Positions 1 through 4,425 of a stretch of 5,458 nucleotides of DNA are shown here, in pieces; the first letter of the stretch is position 1, and every line of letters begins with the position of its first letter. This DNA comes from a bacterium (GTDB taxonomy: Bacteria > Verrucomicrobiota > Kiritimatiellia > UBA8416): NCBI GenBank assembly GCA_020048935.1, contig JAIFLS010000204.1:1-5458 (forward strand), written 5' to 3'. The notes beneath the pieces are model-generated. The model saw nothing but the letters and a program-made list of their open reading frames with translations. It searched no databases and was not told where the DNA came from. Position numbers and translations under genes: made by a program.

Positions 1-135
1 CACCCGCCAGGGGCGCAGGGCCAGACAGATGGCGACGGTGGCAGCCGTGACGGTCCAGGGGAAGATCCCCGCGCCGTAAACCGCCAGCAGCAGGAAGGCA
101 CTAGCTGGCAACAGGATGGGAAGCCACGTAATCAT
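1..135 (-). CDS. N-terminal part of a membrane protein (partial, runs off left edge)
   Basis: The first 45 codons of a minus-strand gene are visible, starting with ATG at 135-133. The peptide begins MITWLPILLPASAFLLLAVY, continues through a short Gly/Trp-containing turn, and enters a second hydrophobic stretch (about residues 27-40) ending in an Arg-rich RPWRV. This looks like two membrane-spanning helices joined by a short loop. The ATG overlaps the stop codon of the PHP gene (ATGA, 135-132). No clear Shine-Dalgarno sequence precedes it, so translation is probably coupled to the PHP gene. I do not recognise the family from this short piece. It could be a small integral membrane protein or the membrane anchor of a larger sensor or enzyme. 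The hydrophobic pattern and the overlap support a real gene; the function is unknown. Confidence 0.6.
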   Translation of the reverse strand, partial: MITWLPILLPASAFLLLAVYGAGIFPWTVTAATVAICLALRPWRV

Positions 136-857
136 GGGGTAGATGAGAGGTTGTTCAACGTCAGGTTCATGAGACCGCGACGGATGGCCGCGATATCGTG
201 CCCCTGCCCCTCCAGATGGATGTGGAAAGGCCAGGTGCCGATCTGCTCTGGGCAGTGGGAATCGGAGGCGGTGATCACCGGCAGATCGGGATAGCGCCGC
301 CGATAGGCGTCCACCGTGCCGGGCACGACCTCGATCGCGTCGTAATCGCCGGGCGGCAGGAACCCGAGCTGCGATTCGACACTGAAGGAGTGCCGGTTGA
401 TGTGGCTGGGGATGAAAAGCCCGCCGAGCAGGCGGGTCTGGCGGCGCACGGACTCGAGCGAATGCGGCACAGCCTGCCCGAGAAAGTAGGTGAGCAGCTC
501 GATGATGTTGTCATCGGCATCCACGACCGGCTGGTCGCTGTAGTAATCCAGGTTCAGCGGAATGCGCGGCTGGACCGCGGCGATCCAGCGGTTCATTTCC
601 ATGGCCGCGTCGAGATCATCGAAAAGCGTGAGCACGTGGCATTCCTCGGTGGTGGTGATTTCCATACCGAACAACGGGGTCAGGTTGTAGCGTTTGCAGG
701 CGTCGCGGAAGGCCGGGCAGTTGCGGGTACTGTTGTGGTCGGTCAGGGCGATGAGGCCGATGCCCTTGGCGGCGGCGGTCCGCGCAATCAGCCCAGGGCT
801 CATCTCCAGCGAGGCGCAGGGGGAGAGGCAAGAGTGATTGTGCAGGTCAGCCAGCAT
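132..857 (-). CDS. PHP-domain metal-dependent phosphoesterase
   Basis: This 241-residue protein belongs to the PHP superfamily (polymerase and histidinol phosphatase fold), cytoplasmic hydrolases that use a metal cluster to cleave phosphoesters. The metal-ligand motifs are visible in order: DLHNHS at residues 4-9 (His6, His8), ALTDHNS at 37-43 (Asp40, His41), GMEI at 64-67 (Glu66), CHV at 73-75 (His74), PSHINR at 150-155 (His152) and ASDSH at 197-201 (Asp199, His201). The set looks complete, so the enzyme is probably active. The start ATG lies 4 bases after the stop of the DRTGG gene, with only a weak GGGG upstream, which suggests translational coupling. In anaerobes, PHP proteins of this small type are commonly encoded beside DRTGG proteins in [FeFe]-hydrogenase or redox clusters. 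The physiological substrate is unknown; nucleotides or small phosphodiesters are possible from the family. Confidence 0.92.
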   Translation of the reverse strand: MLADLHNHSCLSPCASLEMSPGLIARTAAAKGIGLIALTDHNSTRNCPAFRDACKRYNLTPLFGMEITTTEECHVLTLFDDLDAAMEMNRWIAAVQPRIPLNLDYYSDQPVVDADDNIIELLTYFLGQAVPHSLESVRRQTRLLGGLFIPSHINRHSFSVESQLGFLPPGDYDAIEVVPGTVDAYRRRYPDLPVITASDSHCPEQIGTWPFHIHLEGQGHDIAAIRRGLMNLTLNNLSSTP

Positions 858-861
858 GGCG

Positions 862-1197
862 TCAGACCCCGAACTGTCTACCCAGCATGCAGGAGGCTTC
901 GAACTGGTTGCGCGGGGTGCAGAAGATGGCGAGGCCTTCGCGGCGGGCGGATGCGATCATGTCCTCGGGTACCGGCCGGTTGTTGCAGATCAGGATGCCG
1001 GCGGCCCCGGCCAGCGCGGCGACAGCGACGGTGTTGTTGTGGGCCTGGATGGTGATCAGCAGGCAGCCATCGTCGGCATTGGCCATCACGTCGCTGAGCA
1101 GGTCGGAGGTATAGCCGCCGGTGACGGCCGTGTCGGCATTGAAATCGGGGTGCAGCGTCTGCACGGACTCGAGGGCGGCGATATCCTTCAGCGTCAT
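862..1197 (-). CDS. DRTGG-domain protein
   Basis: This 111-residue soluble protein is essentially a single DRTGG domain (PF07085), a small alpha/beta fold also found in phosphotransacetylase and CBS/DHH proteins and thought to have a regulatory or ligand-binding role. Diagnostic segments are GGYTSDLLSDVMANA (residues 27-41), the LITIQAHNNTVAVAALAG strand-helix (47-64), the GILICNNRPVPEDMI region (67-81) and the C-terminal IFCTP strand (91-95). An upstream in-frame ATG at 1239 would add 14 residues. I prefer the ATG at 1197 because AGGAG lies 8 bases before it and family similarity starts there. The PHP gene follows after 4 bases. The same pair is known from hydrogenase-associated clusters in anaerobic bacteria, so a redox-sensing or signalling role is a reasonable inference, but no enzymatic activity is established for the stand-alone domain. 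Confidence 0.88.
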   Translation of the reverse strand: MTLKDIAALESVQTLHPDFNADTAVTGGYTSDLLSDVMANADDGCLLITIQAHNNTVAVAALAGAAGILICNNRPVPEDMIASARREGLAIFCTPRNQFEASCMLGRQFGV

Positions 1198-1205
1198 GGC
1201 TTTGT

Positions 1206-1210
1206 CTCCT
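1206..1210 (-). promoter_or_regulatory. ribosome binding site of the DRTGG gene
   Basis: The minus strand reads AGGAG here, 8 bases before the ATG at 1197-1195. It is the strongest Shine-Dalgarno match in the window and selects this ATG over the upstream in-frame ATG at 1239. Confidence 0.7.
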
Positions 1211-1234
1211 GCGGCGGTGGCGGTATCCTGGACG

Positions 1235-1244
1235 CGCAATTGCG
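1235..1244. promoter_or_regulatory. 10-bp perfect palindrome, possible operator
   Basis: CGCAATTGCG is a perfect palindrome centred about 43 bases upstream of the DRTGG start codon, where an operator or promoter-proximal site would be expected. A palindrome of this length can arise by chance, and no second copy was seen in front of the kinase operon, so support is weak. Confidence 0.2.
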
Positions 1245-1349
1245 AACAACGCCTACAGCCTAAGGCAAGTCATCGCGTTTGTCCAGCCTCACGGCAGGGA
1301 ATCCAGCGGTTCGCATTATGGCCTCAAACGGCGCGGAAGACAGGCTGAA

Positions 1350-1434
1350 GGGCGTGTTGATTTATTCCACGAGCGGCACGGGAGGGACGCCGGCCTCGGC
1401 GTCCGTTGCGCATGAGAAGGTGAATGGCGAAGCC
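1350..1434 (+). repeat. dispersed repeat, copy 1
   Basis: About 85 bases here align with 3584-3666 in the same orientation, with roughly 87 percent identity by eye and one 2-base gap. The shared order is GTGTTGATTTATTC, then CGGGAGGGAC, then a hairpin (GGACGCCG, 4-base loop, CGGCGTCC at 1385-1404), then GCATGAGAAGGTG and ATGGCGA. The loop differs between copies (GCCT here, TCCT there) while the stem is identical. The layout resembles REP-type extragenic palindromes mobilised by REP-associated Y1 transposases; no transposase is in the window. Confidence 0.85.
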
Positions 1435-1493
1435 TTTCTTGAAAAGCAGCGTGGCTAGACGGGCATTCGGACAGCGAGACGCTGTCCCTCCCG
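1379..1493. repeat. REPIN-like unit (two inverted REP hairpins)
   Basis: The unit begins with CGGGAGGGAC (1379-1388) and ends with its exact reverse complement (1484-1493), giving 10-bp inverted termini 115 bases apart. Each end carries an 8-bp perfect hairpin: GGACGCCG with CGGCGTCC at 1385-1404, and GGACAGCG with CGCTGTCC at 1469-1487. The second stem differs from the first but is still fully paired. Two inverted REPs around a short spacer is the definition of a REPIN, a non-autonomous mobile unit. It begins 21 bases after the DUF1893 stop codon, so in the mRNA it may also act as a 3' stabiliser or weak terminator. No T tract follows the hairpins. Confidence 0.7.
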
Positions 1494-1514
1494 TTGTGTA
1501 TCCATATAAATCCG

Positions 1515-1883
1515 TCAGCATTGCCCGGCGCGCTGGCGCAGGATGGCGACCGCCTCGTCGAGCGGCATGGCTGGATCCAGCAGGCTCTCGGTGGCGCAGG
1601 CGATACGATCGACGCGCGTGTCCCAGGTCACGCTGATGCCGAAGCGCCGCAGCACGGCTTCGCCGCGCTGGCTGAGGATTCCGGCATGCAGGCCCTGGAT
1701 GCCGAGGTGCGCGAGCAGGAAGGCCGAGCCGGCACCGACGATCTTGTCGTGCACCGTCAGTTCGCCAGCATCGAGTTTATGGTCCTTGATGACCGTCTCG
1801 AGTTCGAAGAGCGGATGCAGCCAGGAACCGTCGCTGTGGAAAACGCATTCCGCGCCTTGATAGGCCGATAGGGTATGTGGCAT
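1515..1883 (-). CDS. DUF1893 family protein (cytidine deaminase-like fold)
   Basis: This 122-residue cytoplasmic protein matches the DUF1893 family, whose Thermotoga member TM1506 has a cytidine-deaminase-like fold without the usual zinc-site residues. The family core is seen at residues 43-62 (TVHDKIVGAGSAFLLAHLGI), followed by GLHAGILSQRGEAVLRRFGI (64-83) and a C-terminal segment with DPAMPLDEAV (103-112). The family's usual Cys-Pro-x-Glu near the C-terminus appears here as a Pro-Leu-Asp-Glu stretch. The start ATG at 1883 is supported by AAGGA 10 bases upstream and lies 32 bases after the DUF3783 stop, so the gene is probably the last of a three-gene operon with the kinase. The molecular function of the family is not known; nucleotide or nucleoside binding is a structural guess. 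The REPIN-like unit follows its stop codon. Confidence 0.85.
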   Translation of the reverse strand: MPHTLSAYQGAECVFHSDGSWLHPLFELETVIKDHKLDAGELTVHDKIVGAGSAFLLAHLGIQGLHAGILSQRGEAVLRRFGISVTWDTRVDRIACATESLLDPAMPLDEAVAILRQRAGQC

Positions 1884-1915
1884 GACGATTCGATCCTTAT
1901 GCTGTACGTGGGCTC

Positions 1916-2371
1916 TTAAACCGATTCCCGCTGTACCTGCGCCTCGCGCGCCTGCCGCATGGCCTCGCGCTCCTTGAGCAGTTCCACCAGCAGGTATTTG
2001 ATCGTCCAGTTCGCGGAGGTCGGCGTGACCGAGGCCCAGAGCGGACGCGGCAGCCCGCCTTGGCGGTAGCCGTCCATCATGGCGTGAAGCTGCCGTTCGG
2101 TCAGCCCCGACATGACCAGCGCCCGGGGCAGTTCCGCCGTCTCGCCGGCATGGGTCCCGGCCGGTAGCGCCGCCAGCGCGGCGAGGGTCATTGACAGGGA
2201 GGTGGCGGTGATGGTGACGACGCCGACATTCTGCAGTCCGGCGGCATCCATCATGGCGCGTAAGTCCTGCTGTTCCGCGACGCTGAAGCCGCTGGCCAGC
2301 ACGGCAGTCGCGCCGTGCATGCGGCTGTCGGAGTCCCCGACGGGACGGAACGTGGTTTCGGCTTTCGGCAT
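1916..2371 (-). CDS. DUF3783 domain protein
   Basis: This 151-residue soluble protein carries a C-terminal DUF3783 domain (PF12646). The diagnostic part runs from ALVMSGLTERQLHAMMDGYR (residues 84-103) through LWASVTPTSANWTIKYLLVE (111-130) and ends in a charged helix rich in Glu, Arg and Gln (131-151). The N-terminal half (about 21-70) is predicted alpha/beta, with ATAVLASGF and an SVAEQQDLRAMMDAAGL helix; it loosely resembles the C-terminal half, so an internal duplication is possible. The reading frame is open far upstream through the kinase gene, but only the ATG at 2371 makes sense: it follows the kinase stop by 23 bases and has GGAG 10 bases before it. The family is typical of anaerobes and has no assigned function. 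Its position between the kinase and DUF1893 genes suggests co-expression. Confidence 0.82.
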   Translation of the reverse strand: MPKAETTFRPVGDSDSRMHGATAVLASGFSVAEQQDLRAMMDAAGLQNVGVVTITATSLSMTLAALAALPAGTHAGETAELPRALVMSGLTERQLHAMMDGYRQGGLPRPLWASVTPTSANWTIKYLLVELLKEREAMRQAREAQVQRESV

Positions 2372-2394
2372 GGGAAGTGGTCTCCGGGGTGGTC

Positions 2395-3405
2395 TCAGTT
2401 CCCGACGATGCGGACGCCCAGGGGATCGCCGCGCACGGCGCTCAAGCTGTAGGCGTACCGGCGGCAGAGCTCGATCGGAGGCTTCTCGGCAATCACCATC
2501 ACGATGCCACCAGTCATGCCGCGCGTGGCACCCGCCCCGCAGGTCTTGGCGGCCCCGCCAGCAGCCTCGACGTCGCGTACGAATTGCTGCACCCTTTCCG
2601 GCACGACCCCGATACGGCAGAGCAGCTTGTGGTTCTCGCGCACCGCCGCCTGGATGGACTCGATGTTGCGGCCCCCGATCACGGCGGCGATCTCTTCCGT
2701 CACACCCTCGAAGTCGTTCCAGATACCGTCGTGCCCGAAGTTCCGGCGAACATCCTCGACACATTCGCCGGTGGTGGTTTCCGGGGTGCCGGTGTTGACG
2801 ATGAACACCGGGATCGAAGGCATGGGAATCTTCACGCCCGCGCCATCCTGGAAGCGCACGCAGCCGCCGTGGAGCGACACGTAGGAATCCACGCCCGAGG
2901 CGCGTCCGTGCTGCATGTTCTCGGCGACCATGCTGTACTTGTAGTGCCAGTCGGGGCGGAAATCCACCCGCAGGAAATGGCCGACCGCGCGCAGCTCGCT
3001 GAGCACCGAGGCGGCCGATGACCCGAGCCCGCAGCCGACGGGTATCGTCGAGGTCAGGCCGATGTTGACGCCGTGTTCCAGTTTGAGGTGCAGGCCGTCG
3101 AGCAGGGTAATGAATGCGAACTGGATGAGTTCGATGGGCTTGACGAGTACCTCGCGGATGCCCAGTTCGCCCTTCAGGAAAAGGTGGTAGTTGTGCTGGA
3201 TGCGCTTGTTCATCTCGTGCAGGGCGCGCATCCTGAAGGATTCGTGCTGGCCGAGGTTGTGCAGCGAAAAGGCGATATCGGTGCCTGCGGCAGGGGTAAT
3301 GGTGGTCTGGGCACTGAGATCGATCGCCATGGCGACGGCTGGCTTGCCGTAGACGACGGCATGCTCGCCGCTGAGGATCAGTTTGCCTGGCGCGATGGCT
3401 TTCAT
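2395..3405 (-). CDS. mvk: GHMP-family kinase, probable mevalonate kinase
   Basis: This 336-residue cytosolic kinase has all three GHMP motifs: APGKLILSGEHAVVYG (residues 5-20), the phosphate-binding loop IPVGCGLGSSAA (121-132) and the C-terminal glycine motif KTCGAGATRGMTGG (287-300). Glu162 and Asp173, in AENMQHGRASGVD, match the spacing of the Mg-binding Glu and catalytic Asp of animal mevalonate kinase. The best fit is mevalonate kinase, which uses ATP to make 5-phosphomevalonate for isoprenoid synthesis; other small-molecule GHMP kinases cannot be excluded. An ORF opening at 3483 would add 26 residues, but the motif-bearing N-terminus and an AAGGG 6 bases upstream support the ATG at 3405. 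It heads a tight operon with the DUF3783 and DUF1893 genes. No other mevalonate-pathway gene is visible nearby, which leaves the real substrate open. Confidence 0.88.
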   Translation of the reverse strand: MKAIAPGKLILSGEHAVVYGKPAVAMAIDLSAQTTITPAAGTDIAFSLHNLGQHESFRMRALHEMNKRIQHNYHLFLKGELGIREVLVKPIELIQFAFITLLDGLHLKLEHGVNIGLTSTIPVGCGLGSSAASVLSELRAVGHFLRVDFRPDWHYKYSMVAENMQHGRASGVDSYVSLHGGCVRFQDGAGVKIPMPSIPVFIVNTGTPETTTGECVEDVRRNFGHDGIWNDFEGVTEEIAAVIGGRNIESIQAAVRENHKLLCRIGVVPERVQQFVRDVEAAGGAAKTCGAGATRGMTGGIVMVIAEKPPIELCRRYAYSLSAVRGDPLGVRIVGN

Positions 3406-3583
3406 GGGGTGCCCTTGTGTTAACAACCGGTGGAAACGTCCATATTGCGAGCCTATGAAACCACAAACGCCGCGAACCCGCAAGCATGCAAATGCGCGAA
3501 CGCATCTGAATCTTAGCCGGGAATAGGCACCTCACCAAGATGGCACGGAGATTTTCTAACTCCTTGTTGCCCTGCGCTCATGA
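3406..3583 (-). promoter_or_regulatory. upstream region of the kinase operon
   Basis: These 178 bases lie between the kinase start and the second copy of the dispersed repeat, and should contain the operon promoter on the minus strand. The region includes a short palindromic stretch around TTGTGTTAACAAC (3415-3427) and a small hairpin, ATGCG with CGCAT around a CGAA loop (3492-3505). No pair of boxes matches sigma-70 consensus well; AT-richer sequence around 3447-3452 is the only -10 candidate. The promoter itself is inferred from position. Confidence 0.3.
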
Positions 3584-3666
3584 GGGTGTGTTGATTTATT
3601 CGGCAAGCGACGGGAGGGACGCCGTCCTCGGCGTCCGCTGTGCATGAGAAGGTGCATGGCGACGCC
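3584..3666 (+). repeat. dispersed repeat, copy 2
   Basis: This is the second copy of the element at 1350-1434, in the same orientation. Its hairpin is at 3617-3636 (GGACGCCG, loop TCCT, CGGCGTCC), preceded by CGGGAGGGAC. Unlike copy 1, no inverted partner with CGGGAGGGAC termini follows, so this is a single REP rather than a full REPIN. Confidence 0.85.
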
Positions 3667-3696
3667 CTGTTGTAGCGGATGTCCCACCTTCGCATG
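3643..3696. repeat. 12-bp inverted repeat overlapping the repeat edge and a small ORF
   Basis: CATGAGAAGGTG (3643-3654) pairs with CACCTTCGCATG (3685-3696) at 11 of 12 positions around a 30-base loop. The left arm is part of the dispersed repeat and is conserved in copy 1, but the right arm has no counterpart there. The right arm covers the first codons of the small reading frame at 3679. Confidence 0.5.
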
Positions 3697-3831
3697 AAGC
3701 ATACGGCGGACATGGTCTCGCAGCGTACGCTGAGGATGCTGGACAAGGCTGCAAAGAACTTCAAGCAGGGCAACGTGTCCGAGCCTATAGACCTCGATAT
3801 CAGTCTATCAGACATGCCGCCGCTCAAATAG
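3679..3831 (+). CDS. small hypothetical protein, 50 residues
   Basis: A plus-strand frame reads MSHLRMKHTADMVSQRTLRM and continues with a charged amphipathic helix (LDKAAKNFKQ, about residues 21-30), then SEPIDLD (34-40), ending in PPLK at a TAG. The composition is that of a real small soluble protein: balanced charges, helical, no rare-residue bias. The ATG at 3694 (residue 6) is an alternative start. Against it, neither ATG has a Shine-Dalgarno sequence, an in-frame TAG sits two codons before the first ATG, and the start overlaps an inverted repeat at the edge of the dispersed repeat. It may be a truncated gene remnant or a weakly translated small protein. I do not recognise the family; a small antitoxin-like protein is only a guess. 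A GC-rich hairpin with one bulge overlaps the stop codon. Confidence 0.35.
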   Translation: MSHLRMKHTADMVSQRTLRMLDKAAKNFKQGNVSEPIDLDISLSDMPPLK

Positions 3832-3934
3832 CGGGCGGCGGGTGGTGGCAGGGTCAGGGATGGCAGGGTAACAGAGTACCAGGAAAAGGCAACCGTGATT
3901 GGACAGAAGATCCAAAGCACCCTCGCCCGCATCT

Positions 3935-3975
3935 GGGGGGAAGCAGAATAGATCCCCCCGGCCTCGCGCCGGGGG
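3935..3975. repeat. two overlapping, mutually exclusive hairpins
   Basis: GGGGGGA (3935-3941) can pair with TCCCCCC (3953-3959) around an 11-base loop. Alternatively CCCCCGGC (3955-3962) pairs perfectly with GCCGGGGG (3968-3975) around a 5-base loop. Both use the same C run, so only one can form at a time. No T tract follows on either strand, so this is not a standard intrinsic terminator. Confidence 0.5.
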
Positions 3976-4051
3976 TGAATAAAGTTGAGGGAAAAGGGCA
4001 AGCCGCCCCCGGTGCGAAAATGAATTGGTAACTTTCGGGGGAGATCGGTAA

Positions 4052-4123
4052 ACGACCACGGCGACGACTACGGTTGACGCGTGTGTGAGATCGAATCGTA
4101 ATCCGTAGTCGTCGCCGTAGTCG
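4052..4123. repeat. 22-bp near-perfect inverted repeat built from a 12-bp unit
   Basis: The left arm (about 4052-4073) and right arm (4103-4124) are reverse complements with a single mismatch, separated by 29 bases. The right arm consists of tandem 12-mers, CCGTAGTCGTCG followed by CCGTAGTCGTCC (4103-4126), and the left arm is the same pattern inverted. As RNA or single-stranded DNA it would form a very stable stem. Repeats based on TAGTCG/CGACTA units occur between genes in several proteobacteria, from general knowledge; no function is known. Confidence 0.75.
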
Positions 4124-4335
4124 TCCGCCGAAGAGTATGACAAAACGGCCAAGATATAGGTAAACGCAAACGAGAACCGATATCGCAATCATTATCCAGT
4201 TGCCCAACCGCCCCTGTTGCGCTACCTTTCCTGCGTTGATTTTGCAGGCTTTCGCACTTTGACGCCTATCACCCCCGCGGTTTCCCCGACATGCCCCAAT
4301 AATTACCCCGTAAAGCCTTCATCATCAACAGGACC

Positions 4336-4410
4336 ATGGATGCATATTATCCCGAGTGGGATGATATGTTTGAGGACGAATTTGATGTTCGGCTAAATAT
4401 AACTGTTTAA
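4336..4410 (+). other. very short acidic reading frame upstream of and in frame with the GH5 gene
   Basis: ATG at 4336 opens a 24-codon frame, MDAYYPEWDDMFEDEFDVRL plus NITV, ending at TAA 4408-4410. It is in the same reading frame as the GH5 gene that starts 15 bases later, and shares its lower GC content. Only a weak AGG lies 3 bases before the ATG. It could be a leader peptide, a former N-terminal extension of the GH5 protein cut off by a stop, or chance. Confidence 0.2.
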
Positions 4411-4425
4411 AGTGGGGCAATTACT

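Larger units (their letters stand above)
1198..1514. other. intergenic region between the two minus-strand gene groups
   Basis: These 317 bases hold no convincing gene. From right to left they contain a REPIN-like unit just after the DUF1893 stop, about 100 bases of unremarkable sequence, and a 10-bp palindrome and ribosome site leading into the DRTGG gene. I see no sigma-70 promoter with good boxes on the minus strand; the best candidate pairs a TTGTTC with a GATACC and is weak. The two gene groups may therefore be transcribed separately or read through the repeat hairpins. Confidence 0.5.
3832..4425. other. gene-poor, structure-rich intergenic region
   Basis: Almost 600 bases hold no convincing gene. 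They contain alternating G and C runs with competing hairpins (3935-4041), a long inverted repeat (4052-4123), then progressively less GC-rich sequence leading to the GH5 gene. Minus-strand open frames cross the region, but their peptides are Pro/Arg-rich translations of the repeats. A TATTAT at 4345-4350, with TCATCA 17 bases earlier, is a weak candidate promoter for the GH5 gene. Confidence 0.5.

Noticed and set aside
198..1055. Long plus-strand open frame opposite the PHP and DRTGG genes
   Set aside because: It is the complement of two genes with recognised motifs; high GC keeps antisense frames open, and its peptide shows no domain.
2377..3021. Plus-strand open frames opposite the kinase gene
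   Set aside because: They are antisense shadows of the kinase gene with His/Asp/Val-rich composition and no motif.
2372..3538. Extension of the DUF3783 reading frame upstream across the kinase gene, giving a 540-residue protein
   Set aside because: The extra part is Arg/Pro-rich out-of-frame translation of the kinase gene, which has clear GHMP motifs in its own frame.
1350..3666. CRISPR array
   Set aside because: Only two copies of the repeat occur, more than 2 kb apart, with no regular spacers or cas genes.
3955..3975. Intrinsic terminator
   Set aside because: The hairpin is strong but no T tract follows on either strand.
3513..4207. Minus-strand frames over the gene-poor region, one beginning with a hydrophobic stretch
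   Set aside because: After about 30 residues the peptides become Arg/Pro translations of the G/C runs and inverted repeat. The hydrophobic start lacks a ribosome site and matches no family.
4259..4264. TTGACG as a -35 box for the GH5 gene
   Set aside because: No acceptable -10 sequence lies 16-18 bases downstream; that position is a run of C and T.
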